From JAISGQ01 sp045604155 (lineage in GTDB: Bacteria; Bacillota; Clostridia; Oscillospirales; Acutalibacteraceae): DNA of 64,000 nucleotides. Positions 9,001 to 16,565 of this stretch are shown one piece after another; within the stretch, counting starts at the first letter, position 1; every line of letters starts with the position of its first letter. Under the pieces are notes generated by a model, which made no database searches, was not told where the DNA came from, and saw only the letters and a list, made by a program, of their open reading frames with translations. Location: NCBI GenBank assembly GCA_045604155.1, contig JAZUNN010000083.1, positions 16,387 through 80,386 on the forward strand, given 5' to 3'. Both the position numbers and the translations under genes were made by a program.

Positions 9001-9648
9001 GAGGTATTTCTTTGCCTTTTCAGATTCCTTTTCAAGAGGACCGTCACGCTCTTCAAGATCCGTTAATCTGACACGGAGGTGAACAAGGTTATCCTCTGCC
9101 CTTGCAAGCTCGCGCAGGGCTTCCGCTCTGCTGTAACGGTACTTGGAAATACCTGATGCTTCTTCGATTATGGTTCTTCGCTCGTCACTTCTTGAATCAA
9201 CAAGCGCAGCAATTTTATGCTGCTCTATCATTGAATAACCGCTTTTTCCGAGACCTGTATCAAGGAAAAGCTTTGTTATATCCTGAAGTCTTACTGCTTC
9301 ACCGTTTATTTTGTATTCGCTTTTTCCCGAGCGGTAGTAACGACGCATTATTGAAACATCGTCGTTATCGACCTTCAGCTCTCTGTCGGAATTGTCGAAG
9401 TTAAGTATGACTTCCGCAAAGCCCTGAGCCTTTCGCTCGGTCGTTCCCTTAAAAATTACATCCTCTGTGGACTTTACTCGCAGAACTCTCGGAGACTGCT
9501 CTCCAAGTACCCATCGGACAGCGTCACTGATGTTGCTCTTTCCGCTTCCGTTGGGTCCGACAATAGCCGTTACACCCTTGGAAAAATCTATTGTAATTTT
9601 ATCGGGAAAGGATTTAAAGCCCTGCATCTGCAATGATTTTAGCTGCAT
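6079..9648 (-). CDS. smc: chromosome segregation ATPase SMC
   Basis: Condensin ATPase that compacts and separates the chromosome together with ScpA and ScpB. The 1189-residue protein has an N-terminal Walker A GPNGSGKSN at residues 31-39, two long coiled-coil arms, a hinge around residues 515-640 (GPVSRLIEVDSEYATAIEIALG, followed by the MTGGS turn), and a C-terminal head with Walker B FVFLDEVDAPLDE. The ABC signature reads SFSNGEK where most SMC proteins have LSGGE, so the first glycine is an asparagine. Its ATG overlaps the TGA of the upstream radical SAM gene (TGATG), so translation is coupled. Length and architecture are normal. Confidence 0.98.
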   Translation of the reverse strand: MQLKSLQMQGFKSFPDKITIDFSKGVTAIVGPNGSGKSNISDAVRWVLGEQSPRVLRVKSTEDVIFKGTTERKAQGFAEVILNFDNSDRELKVDNDDVSIMRRYYRSGKSEYKINGEAVRLQDITKLFLDTGLGKSGYSMIEQHKIAALVDSRSDERRTIIEEASGISKYRYSRAEALRELARAEDNLVHLRVRLTDLEERDGPLEKESEKAKKYLELRTEREAVEVGLWLATLSVSNSELRDIDYNITLYTNQLKEIEDKIHGAEEAVVSLMEQNNALNAKRDEVLRNASEIEAQAIRTENEAALIRNDIEHAKTDISRLEGQLSAFSQDEEQQNEEIKAKQQLIDAKRLEIIALGTKQDKKREELEGLSTLMSGFSDQLEELNLKQNTIAIGLSEARVRLAGAKEQLEDLVERQKSFAQTEEDNAKLFARLEEEKKQTEEAIEAAEEKINSLTNTVGGYRMRLDKQRTKLEDAKAVTDKHLQGISECQSKIKIIEDLEKSMGGFQYSVKKVVEIGQKGQLHGIHGPVSRLIEVDSEYATAIEIALGAGLQNIVVDDEDCAKAAINYLKRENAGRATFLPLTTIKPNKLNEPTLENYDGFVGLGCELVKCDSKYRNIVENLLGKIVIAEDMTTGNVIAKKFGYRFRIVTLDGQVFNAGGSMTGGSINAKSSGVLGRRSEIESLKITMADLQKKAEEAKAVQKELAAKAASDEAALLGAQGELATAQQDLNDFKTSLRILTEQFENAQRDKNSIESQKAAAKQREKSLEEFVKEQEGKIDALSEDSAKLESEISGSAAERSELRDKRNTLTEELSDIGMQIMAYQKDCEAIEESISEIKARMDNRLTQREDILKEIEEKKNAIQGLEKNAEQQTENAENMRNEAENMRASIGSINDERMTLEAQITAQSKLSGELGDSKASIMKELGRCETQRQNKQGEYDNIISKLFTEYEMTLHEAEDKYEPVEDRKAAQKRANELRTAMKRLEPVNINAIDEYIKVHNDYVTFKTQMEDIETSKAELEKLIDQLTASMKDMFTEKFAEISKVFQKICPQLFGGGSAEIKLTDETDPLNSGIDMNVALPGKVVDNMLSFSNGEKTIIAMALYFSIMKVTPSPFVFLDEVDAPLDESNIINIADYIVRISDKTQFIAITHRRGMMEKGSTLYGVTMQKDGESKLLELKVSEIEEKLGI

Positions 9649-10643
9649 CAGTCCACCTCCTTCTTGGGTTTTATTTCATATTTCCTGAGCTCTGCGTTTT
9701 CACGCACTTTTATATTTATTCCGAGCTTTGAAAGTGCAATTAAATTGCTCTTTTTTTGCCCTGTCATTTTTGAGGTTTCACCCTTTGGAACTTCGATAAT
9801 ATAAGAGCCTTCCGAAAGAAGCGCCTTCGCTTTTTGCAGGTATATTCTGCTCTCACACAGCTCCTTGAATGCAGGATGATAAGGTCCTGCAACATAGGCT
9901 TCTTCCACACTCTGAGAGGAATGAAGACCAAGCTTTATGACTTCGATATCTGCATTGCAGAACATGGTGAGAAGTTCAGCACAGAGAGATACTGCCGTTT
10001 CAAGGCTCTGTGCCTCGTATTTGCCTTCTCTGTATAGTTCGGCAAGACGGGTATTTTCCATTACAACAGTCGGGTAAATCCGCACCGTTGCAGGATTCAA
10101 TGCAATAAGCTTTTCGGCTGTCTCAACCGTTCCGCCTTCTGTATCGCCGTACATTCCCGTCATCATCTGAACACCCAGCTCGATGCCGTGCTTTTTAATA
10201 AGTTCGGCGGCTCTGACGGTATCCTCTGATGTGTGTCCTCTGCGGTTCATCCGAAGGACTTCGTTATCCATACTCTGACAGCCAAGCTCAATGGCTTTGC
10301 CACCGAAGTTTTTATAGATTTCAAGTATTTCATCGTCTATTGCATCGGGACGTGTTGAACACCGTATACCCGATACCGCACCTGATTTTACATACTCATA
10401 TGCTGCAGAGAGAAGCTCCAGCATATAATCACGGTCTATTGCCGTGAAGCTGCCTCCGAAAAATGCTATCTGTGCGTTCTTAAGGTCATCGCCAAGAGTT
10501 CTTCCTGCAATGGCAACTGCCTTGTCTATATCCTCTTTCGTAACCCTTGCGGTCTGTCCCGAAATTGCGCACTGGTCACAGAAAACACATCTGTGAGGAC
10601 ATCCCTGATGAGGCACGAAGAGTGCTATATTTGCGTGCTTCAA
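9648..10643 (-). CDS. radical SAM protein, Elp3-like N-terminal family
   Basis: Radical S-adenosylmethionine protein with the iron-sulfur cluster motif C-x3-C-x2-C at C15, C19 and C22 (CPHRCVFC), followed by GGSFTA and IELGCQSMDNEVL, features of the COG1243 (Elp3 radical SAM) group. The acetyltransferase domain of true Elp3 is absent. 331 residues. A TTG start at 10643 overlaps the rnc stop (TTGA), and no good ATG is available, so the TTG is accepted. The gene sits between rnc and smc, where Clostridia often carry this protein; its substrate is unknown, with tRNA modification a guess from the Elp3 relationship. Confidence 0.85.
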   Translation of the reverse strand: MKHANIALFVPHQGCPHRCVFCDQCAISGQTARVTKEDIDKAVAIAGRTLGDDLKNAQIAFFGGSFTAIDRDYMLELLSAAYEYVKSGAVSGIRCSTRPDAIDDEILEIYKNFGGKAIELGCQSMDNEVLRMNRRGHTSEDTVRAAELIKKHGIELGVQMMTGMYGDTEGGTVETAEKLIALNPATVRIYPTVVMENTRLAELYREGKYEAQSLETAVSLCAELLTMFCNADIEVIKLGLHSSQSVEEAYVAGPYHPAFKELCESRIYLQKAKALLSEGSYIIEVPKGETSKMTGQKKSNLIALSKLGINIKVRENAELRKYEIKPKKEVD

Positions 10644-11311
10644 TATCCCAGCAGCTTAAGCGCTTCACGAGCGGCGTGCTGCTCGGCTTCCTTCTTGCTT
10701 CTGCCGCTGCCCCGTCCGACTTTGTTGCTGTTTATGTACACTTCGGTGGTGAAGCGTTTGTTATGGTCAGGTCCGCTTTCACCGACAAGCACATATTCAA
10801 GCTTCTCTTCCCCGCTCTGCTGAACTATCTCCTGCAGAGTTGTCTTGTAATCAGCCTTGTTTGCACTGTGAGTCTTATTAAGCTCCTCAATGACAAAACC
10901 AAGTACAAAACGTCTTGCTTCTTCGATTCCTCCATCCAGGAATATGGCTGCGATAAGAGCCTCAAAAGCATCGGCAAGAATTGACGGTCTTTCTCCGCCG
11001 CCGCTGTTCTTTTCACCTTTTCCGAAACGGATATATCTTCCAAGTTCAATCTGTCTTGCAAATACTGCCAGAGTTTCCTCACAGACAAGTGATGCTCGCA
11101 GTTTTGTAAGGTCGCCCTCTTTTTTGCCCTTGAAATTTGTAAACAGATGCTGGCTTACAATAATGCTGAGCACAGCATCACCAAGAAATTCAAGGCGTTC
11201 ATTATTGTAGGTATTTCTGTGTTCATTGGCATAGGATGAATGTGTCAGTGCGGTCTGCAGACAGTTTTCGTCCCTGAACTTGTAGCCGATAGCTTCCATA
11301 AGCTTTTCCAT
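10640..11311 (-). CDS. rnc: ribonuclease III
   Basis: Double-strand-specific endoribonuclease for rRNA and mRNA processing. The N-terminal nuclease domain has the signature NERLEFLGDAVL (from residue 37), with catalytic Glu and Asp residues, and a second acidic patch ILADAFEALIAAIFLDGG. The C-terminal third (ADYKTTLQEIVQ ... GSGRSKKEAEQHAAREAL) is a double-stranded RNA-binding domain. A GTG at 11326 would add five residues; AAAGGTGG at a usable distance favours the ATG at 11311. It is the first gene of the leftward operon and lies behind a clear promoter at 11364-11392. Confidence 0.96.
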   Translation of the reverse strand: MEKLMEAIGYKFRDENCLQTALTHSSYANEHRNTYNNERLEFLGDAVLSIIVSQHLFTNFKGKKEGDLTKLRASLVCEETLAVFARQIELGRYIRFGKGEKNSGGGERPSILADAFEALIAAIFLDGGIEEARRFVLGFVIEELNKTHSANKADYKTTLQEIVQQSGEEKLEYVLVGESGPDHNKRFTTEVYINSNKVGRGSGRSKKEAEQHAAREALKLLGY

Positions 11312-11363
11312 TGCCCTTGATTCCACCTTTAAGTCGGATAAATAGCTTTTTTCGTATTTAATA

Positions 11364-11392
11364 ATTTTACATTATAGATGTTTTATTGTCAA
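11364..11392 (-). promoter_or_regulatory. promoter of the rnc-smc-ftsY operon
   Basis: On the minus strand, TTGACA (11387-11392) and TAAAAT (11364-11369) are separated by exactly 17 bases. Transcription would start about 45 bases before the rnc ATG. No other promoter of this quality is visible before leuS. Confidence 0.75.
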
Positions 11393-11426
11393 TTAATATT
11401 ATACTATAAATTACAAATCCATTGAG

Positions 11427-11465
11427 AAAAAGCTTCCGGAAAATCAACTTTCCGGAAGCTTTTTG
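11427..11465 (-). terminator. intrinsic terminator after folD
   Basis: A stem with arms AAAGCTTCCGGAAA and its complement encloses about six bases and is flanked by A/T runs on both sides. It starts one base after the folD stop codon and closes the yfmF-yfmH-lgt-folD operon. Confidence 0.85.
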
Positions 11466-11466
11466 A

Positions 11467-12321
11467 TCAGTCTATGTTGTTCTGAAGTTTTACAGCCTTC
11501 AGGGTATTCTTCATCAGCATCGCAATGGTCATGGGACCTACACCGCCGGGTACGGGGGTAATTGCAGATGCCTTGGGCTCTACCTCTGCAAAATCAACGT
11601 CTCCGCAGAGCTTGCCGTTTTCATCACGGTTCATACCGACGTCTATTACAACAGCACCTTCCTTGACCATGTCAGCCTTGACAAACTTTGCCTTGCCGAC
11701 TGCTGCAACAAGGATATCTGCCTTGGAAGTGACTTCAGCAAGATTCTTCGTTCTGCTGTGGCAGATGGTAACAGTTGCATTCTTATGTAAAAGCAGCATG
11801 GACATGGGCTTTCCTACGATATTGCTTCTGCCGATGACAACGCAGTTTTTGCCTTCTACCTCGATCTTTTCAGATGCGATCATTTCCATAACGCCTGCAG
11901 GAGTGCAGGGAAGGAAATCATAATTGCCGATCATTATCTTGCCCACATTCACTGCATGGAATGCGTCAACATCCTTCTTGGGGGAAATTGCTTCGATAAC
12001 AGCTTCGGAATCGAGATGTTTAGGCAGAGGAAGTTGACATAAAATACCATTGACATCTGCTCTGTCATTAAGCTCATTTACAAGTGCAAGAAGTTCTTCC
12101 TGGGTTGTTTCTGCAGGAAGTGCATACTCTTCGGAGATTATTCCGCAATCTGCACAGGCCTTCTTCTTGTTGTTTACATAAGTTCTTGATGCGGGATCGT
12201 CACCGACAATGATTACAGCCAGTGTTGTGCTTATTCCCTTGTCCTTGAGTTCAGCAATTTCAGCTGCAACTTTGGCACGGACATCTGCCGAGACTTTCTT
12301 TCCGTCAATTATTACTGCCAT
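11467..12321 (-). CDS. folD: methylenetetrahydrofolate dehydrogenase / cyclohydrolase
   Basis: Bifunctional enzyme that interconverts 5,10-methylene-, methenyl- and 10-formyl-tetrahydrofolate. 284 residues. Visible landmarks are the family's catalytic region with YVNNKKKACADCGI (catalytic Lys), QLPLPKHLD, GRSNIVGKPMSMLLL in the NADP-binding half and the C-terminal PVPGGVGPMT. The frame is open upstream to 12435 through the 3' end of lgt, but GGAGGAAGAAA before the ATG at 12321 fixes the start, giving a 17-base overlap with lgt. Last gene of its operon. Confidence 0.97.
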   Translation of the reverse strand: MAVIIDGKKVSADVRAKVAAEIAELKDKGISTTLAVIIVGDDPASRTYVNNKKKACADCGIISEEYALPAETTQEELLALVNELNDRADVNGILCQLPLPKHLDSEAVIEAISPKKDVDAFHAVNVGKIMIGNYDFLPCTPAGVMEMIASEKIEVEGKNCVVIGRSNIVGKPMSMLLLHKNATVTICHSRTKNLAEVTSKADILVAAVGKAKFVKADMVKEGAVVIDVGMNRDENGKLCGDVDFAEVEPKASAITPVPGGVGPMTIAMLMKNTLKAVKLQNNID

Positions 12322-13264
12322 TTTCTTCCTCCTGCGCTGCGGTGTTTTCCTCTGCAGCGACTTCTGTATTGTTTTCTGTTTCTGCTGTTTCAAGCTCTGC
12401 ATAGTATTCTGCTTTTGCTGCGCTGTACTGTGCAAGACTTACTGTCTTATACTCGGGGGATACTCTGTCAAACATACGCTCGGAGAAGCCCAGATAAAGA
12501 AGGATAGGTCCGGCTATTACGCAGAGAATTGCAAGCAGCTGAGATACTCTCAGAACATCGGGAATGAGATAGAGTGAATCTGTTCTCAGTCCTTCTATCC
12601 ATGCTCTGCCAAGTCCGTACCAAAAAATGTAAGAGAAGCATATCTGACCACGGAACTTGTAGAACTTTTCAACCATAAGGCAAAGGAATACAAATCCAAT
12701 GATACACCAGATGGATTCATAAAGGAAACAGGGATGTACGGGACTGTCAGGTACTACACTCATAGTGTTTTCACTGAGCATTCCCCAGGGAAGGTCTGTT
12801 GCACTTCCGAAGGCTTCCTGATTTGTAAAGTTGCCCCAGCGTCCCAGCGCCTGAGCACCCATAAAACCTATTGACGCAACATCAAGCATTGACAGCAGCG
12901 GCAGTTTTCTCCAGTATTTACCGATAACACCTGCAACACCTGCACCTATAACACCGCCGTATATTGCAAGACCGCCTGAACGGATATTGAACACTTCGGC
13001 AATGCTGTCGTACTGCTTCAGATTGAACAGAACATAGTAAGCACGTGCGCCTACAACACCGAGTACAAGACCAAGGATTATTACATCAAGGAACTTATCT
13101 CTGTTAAGATCAAACTTTTTCAGATTGACCATCGCATAGGTTATTGCGATGAGAATACCGACAACAATGAAAACTGCATACCACATTATTTCAAAACTGC
13201 CGATCTTCATAAAAACACGATTTACGTCAAGTTCTATTCCCAGTCCCGGAAATTCAACTCTCAT
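12305..13264 (-). CDS. lgt: prolipoprotein diacylglyceryl transferase
   Basis: Membrane enzyme that transfers diacylglycerol from phosphatidylglycerol to the lipobox cysteine of prolipoproteins. The 319-residue protein shows about seven hydrophobic segments and the family signatures GGLAIYGGVIGA, GRWGNFTNQEAFG and HPCFLYES. A roughly 40-residue glutamate- and alanine-rich tail follows the last membrane segment; it is not part of the conserved core and its end overlaps folD. The ATG at 13264 lies inside the end of yfmH (11-base overlap), so the two are coupled. Confidence 0.96.
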   Translation of the reverse strand: MRVEFPGLGIELDVNRVFMKIGSFEIMWYAVFIVVGILIAITYAMVNLKKFDLNRDKFLDVIILGLVLGVVGARAYYVLFNLKQYDSIAEVFNIRSGGLAIYGGVIGAGVAGVIGKYWRKLPLLSMLDVASIGFMGAQALGRWGNFTNQEAFGSATDLPWGMLSENTMSVVPDSPVHPCFLYESIWCIIGFVFLCLMVEKFYKFRGQICFSYIFWYGLGRAWIEGLRTDSLYLIPDVLRVSQLLAILCVIAGPILLYLGFSERMFDRVSPEYKTVSLAQYSAAKAEYYAELETAETENNTEVAAEENTAAQEEENGSNN

Positions 13265-14537
13265 TTTCTACTTCCTCCTGTCTTTTTACAACTGATAATG
13301 TGGATTTTTCTGCATCAAACATCTCCATCAGCCTTGCCTGTGCCATTTCCAATGTCACATTTGCGGCTGCTTCTGCCTGATCGAAAATATCCTCATCTGC
13401 AAAATATGCGTCAGCAAGGCTGTTTGCAATGGATGACGCATTGTCAAGCTGCGCAATGGCAGCTCCGTACACAGATCGCTGTGCCCACTCGAAATCTTCT
13501 TTTGAAATGCCCTCTCTTTTGAGCTTTTCGATTTCAGATTCGATTTCTTTGCGCACACGGCACGGATCTGTGGATTCGCCTGAAAATACCGTCGCCTGAA
13601 CTCCGTCCCAATACATGAAATCTGCTCCGAAAGAATGATTGATAAGACCTTCGTCCAGCAGACGGTTGAACAGATTACCCGGCTTTCCGCTGATAATTTC
13701 AAGCAAGATTTCCGTAAGCATAAGCCGCTCGGATGTCAGCTCGCACAGCTTTTCTCTGTAGCCGAGATTGAACATGGGAACTGATACATCAAATATCTGC
13801 TCTGTGTATTTTTCAACTTTATCATTTTCTTCATCCGGCAACATTCTATGAGGCATTGGTGCACCCGGCAAAAGAATTTCATCGGCAATTGCAAGCACCT
13901 GCTCAGGTGTTACATTTCCTGCGGCTGTCAGCACCATGTTTGATGGTGTGTAGAAAGAATTGTAGCAGGTGTATAACATATCGCTTGTGATTTCGGATAT
14001 TGATTCCTTTGTTCCCGCAATGCTTTCCCTTACAGGATGATTTTTGTACATTCCTCTCAGCATATTGCTGAACACACACCAGTCGGGATTATCCTCATAC
14101 ATTCCGATTTCCTGTGCAATAATTCCCCGTTCCTTTTCAACGGATTCCTCCGTGAAATAGGGCTTTCTGACAAAATCCAGCAAGATTCTGAGATTATCGT
14201 CAAATTTATCTGTGCAGGTAAAAAGATAACAGGTTTTCTCATAGGATGTGTATGCATTTGCATCTGCGCCGTTTTCTGCAAAAAGATCAAAGACCTCGCT
14301 GTCTTCATTTTCAAACAGCTTGTGTTCAAGATAGTGCGCAACGCCTGCAGGCAATGTCACTTCTTTTCCGTCAGCAGTGAAGCGGTTGTCAATGGAACCG
14401 AATTTTGTTCCGAATACAGCACAGCAGGATGCTCTCCCCTCCTGAGGATACACATAAATTGTGACGCCTGAGGAATGAACTGTTTTAAAATATCTGTCAC
14501 CGGTGCGTTTGCAGACAAACTCTGTAAAGCCCATCAT
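13254..14537 (-). CDS. yfmH: M16-family peptidase, YfmH type (EF-P modification-associated)
   Basis: Pitrilysin-fold zinc metallopeptidase, 427 residues. The inverted zinc motif HxxEH is intact as HYLEH (H68, E71, H72), and the distal glutamate helix is seen as AQEIGMYEDNPDW. Homologues form a pair with YfmF and are annotated as associated with the 5-aminopentanol modification of elongation factor P in Bacillus; the peptidase substrate is unclear. Here it directly follows yfmF with an ATGA overlap and precedes lgt, so the pair is probably a heterodimer. No other EF-P-modification gene is in the window. Confidence 0.88.
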   Translation of the reverse strand: MMGFTEFVCKRTGDRYFKTVHSSGVTIYVYPQEGRASCCAVFGTKFGSIDNRFTADGKEVTLPAGVAHYLEHKLFENEDSEVFDLFAENGADANAYTSYEKTCYLFTCTDKFDDNLRILLDFVRKPYFTEESVEKERGIIAQEIGMYEDNPDWCVFSNMLRGMYKNHPVRESIAGTKESISEITSDMLYTCYNSFYTPSNMVLTAAGNVTPEQVLAIADEILLPGAPMPHRMLPDEENDKVEKYTEQIFDVSVPMFNLGYREKLCELTSERLMLTEILLEIISGKPGNLFNRLLDEGLINHSFGADFMYWDGVQATVFSGESTDPCRVRKEIESEIEKLKREGISKEDFEWAQRSVYGAAIAQLDNASSIANSLADAYFADEDIFDQAEAAANVTLEMAQARLMEMFDAEKSTLSVVKRQEEVENES

Positions 14538-15826
14538 TCATCCACATCCTTTCCGGCAAGAAGATATACCGTATCCTCTGTAAATGTCTTTGCTGCTTCG
14601 ATTATCCGTTCCTTTGATACATCATTTATTTCTCTGATATATTCTTCAGGCGAAATCATGCTGCTTTCAAGCATCTGGGATGCGTACCAATCTGCGAGCT
14701 CAAAGGGAGAATCATTGACCTCCCTGCAAATACCTTCATTATAAAGCTTTGCCTGCTCAATCATTGTATCGGAAAATTCACCGGTGCAAAGCATTCTCAG
14801 CTGGCGGCTTATTGCATCATGGGCTTTCTCCATCTGCTCTTCGTCAAGTCCGCTCTGTACAAACATCATCCCCTTGCTTCTTACATATACCGACGAGCAG
14901 TAATAGCAAAGGCTCATTTTCTCACGGACATTTTTGAACAGCAGGCTGTTTGCCATTCCTCCGAAAAGCATATTTACAAGACGCATTGCAGCAGTATCGC
15001 CTTCTCTGGCACATATAGGCGTTCTGTATCCGATGACAAGCTTCGCCTGCTTTACATCTGCACGCTCGATTATTTCTTTTGATTTCTCCGCTTTTCCTAT
15101 TACCATCTGATCAGGGAGGCTGACACAGGCACGCTCGATATTCTTTGCCCTTTCTCTGAGTTTTTCCTCAATTTCAGAAGTATCAAATGTTCCCGATACA
15201 ACTACATCCAGACGGGCTGTTCTTACAATTTCACGCCACGCCTCTGTTATTTCCTCTGCCGTTACCTTCTCCACCGCCTCTCTTTCGCCGAGAGGTTCAA
15301 GTCCGTAAGGCTCGCCTGAACACATATGCTTTATGCATCTCAGTCTGGCATATCGGATTTTATCGTTTGTCTGTGCATCAATTCGCTCAAGCATAAGCCT
15401 TCGCTCAAGCTCTATATCCGACTGTCTGAACAGTCCGTTTTCAAGCGGAGGATCAAACAGCATAGAAAGCAGAAGCTCTATACATTCACCTGAAACCTTT
15501 TCTCCGCCTATTGCATATCTGTCATCAAGAAATGCTATTCCGATATTGAATTTATGAAGGTCTCCGTGCATTCCCGTGCCGGCTCTCATGGATGCACCGT
15601 ACAGCCGTGACAGATGCCTTCGCAGAGTCTTGTAATCGGGATATTTTCTGCAGGCACGCACAAGCAGATACGGCACGAGTGCACGTGCTGCCGAGAATTC
15701 ATTTTCTATTGGCAGGTACATATTTATTGCGGCAACGCCGGTCTTGTACCTGTCACCTCGGATTGAAAGCAGATTTATGCCTTCTCCGCATACTGTGGTT
15801 TTTATTTCCGGCAAATCACAGGTCAT
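14534..15826 (-). CDS. yfmF: M16-family protein, YfmF type, no zinc motif
   Basis: Partner of YfmH, with the same pitrilysin fold but no HxxEH: the corresponding helix reads ALVPYLLVRACRK. It is therefore presumably the non-catalytic subunit, which is the normal state for this family. About 430 residues. A GTG at 15850 lies almost on the predicted transcription start, so the ATG at 15826 (MTCDLPEIKTTV), directly after AAAGAAAGG, is preferred; the very short spacing leaves the start uncertain. It is the first gene of the operon ending in folD and has a promoter at 15856-15883. Confidence 0.85.
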   Translation of the reverse strand: MTCDLPEIKTTVCGEGINLLSIRGDRYKTGVAAINMYLPIENEFSAARALVPYLLVRACRKYPDYKTLRRHLSRLYGASMRAGTGMHGDLHKFNIGIAFLDDRYAIGGEKVSGECIELLLSMLFDPPLENGLFRQSDIELERRLMLERIDAQTNDKIRYARLRCIKHMCSGEPYGLEPLGEREAVEKVTAEEITEAWREIVRTARLDVVVSGTFDTSEIEEKLRERAKNIERACVSLPDQMVIGKAEKSKEIIERADVKQAKLVIGYRTPICAREGDTAAMRLVNMLFGGMANSLLFKNVREKMSLCYYCSSVYVRSKGMMFVQSGLDEEQMEKAHDAISRQLRMLCTGEFSDTMIEQAKLYNEGICREVNDSPFELADWYASQMLESSMISPEEYIREINDVSKERIIEAAKTFTEDTVYLLAGKDVDE

Positions 15827-15855
15827 CCTTTCTTTTTTCTGAAAGTACACAGATT

Positions 15856-15883
15856 AGTATAGCATATTATTCCTCTAAATCAA
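15856..15883 (-). promoter_or_regulatory. promoter of yfmF operon
   Basis: Minus-strand TTGATT (15878-15883), 16-base spacer, TATACT (15856-15861). Predicted transcription begins about 25 bases before the yfmF ATG. Confidence 0.6.
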
Positions 15884-15949
15884 ATAGAATATTTTCTGAA
15901 CATTAAATCATTGCACAACATATAATATAATTTATTACATATTGCCATC

Positions 15950-15978
15950 TTGTATATCTGAAAATCCTGTGCTACAAT
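15950..15978 (+). promoter_or_regulatory. promoter of gtrA-like / GH51 operon
   Basis: TTGTAT (15950-15955), 17-base spacer, TACAAT (15973-15978), followed by AGGAGG just ahead of the ATG at 16011. It is divergent from the yfmF promoter. Confidence 0.65.
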
Positions 15979-16010
15979 GTCTGTAATCATATCTTCAGGA
16001 GGAAATAAAT

Positions 16011-16565
16011 ATGAGCAAAAAAAATAATAATCAGGCAGTAGTGCCTACCAAAAAACAGAACTTGATTCAGGCTTTGAAATTCACTTTGTTTTCAATTTCT
16101 GCAGGTATTATTCAGATCATTTCCTACACCTTGCTTCTTGAAGTATTTAAGCTTGATGAATGGATCTGTCATCTTACAGCACTGATTCTTTCCGTACTCT
16201 GGAATTTCACATTCAACAGACGCTACACCTTTAAATCTGCCGCAAATCTTCCTGTTGCAATGCTTAAGGTCGCTCTCTTTTATGTTATATTCACTCCTCT
16301 TTCAACCTGGGGCATTGCTGCACTTTCCTCTCTCGAAATCGGAAAAAGCATCCCTGCATACAGCATCCTGATTGAAGCAGGTATGATGATTGTCAATTTC
16401 ATCACCGAATTCCTTTACTGCAGATTCGTTGTATACCGTGGAAATATGTACACAAATGACCTGGGTCAGAAGGAAATGGAAGAACTTGCTCAGTCGGAAG
16501 AAACCAACACAGAAACCGTTGCCGAAGAAGTTATTGCTGAGGAGGCTGTAAATGAAGAAGCTTAA
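16011..16565 (+). CDS. GtrA-like membrane protein
   Basis: Four-helix membrane protein of the GtrA/DPMS family, whose members are thought to help move undecaprenyl-phosphate sugars or support wall-polysaccharide glycosylation. 184 residues. Hydrophobic segments cover about residues 22-45, 50-65, 85-105 and 118-140. The family signature is visible as WNFTFNRRYTF. The C-terminal 35 residues are strongly acidic (EEL, SEETNTE, AEEVIAEE) and presumably cytoplasmic. It overlaps the GH51 gene by 14 bases. This pairing with an arabinosidase is not one I can explain. Confidence 0.8.
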   Translation: MSKKNNNQAVVPTKKQNLIQALKFTLFSISAGIIQIISYTLLLEVFKLDEWICHLTALILSVLWNFTFNRRYTFKSAANLPVAMLKVALFYVIFTPLSTWGIAALSSLEIGKSIPAYSILIEAGMMIVNFITEFLYCRFVVYRGNMYTNDLGQKEMEELAQSEETNTETVAEEVIAEEAVNEEA

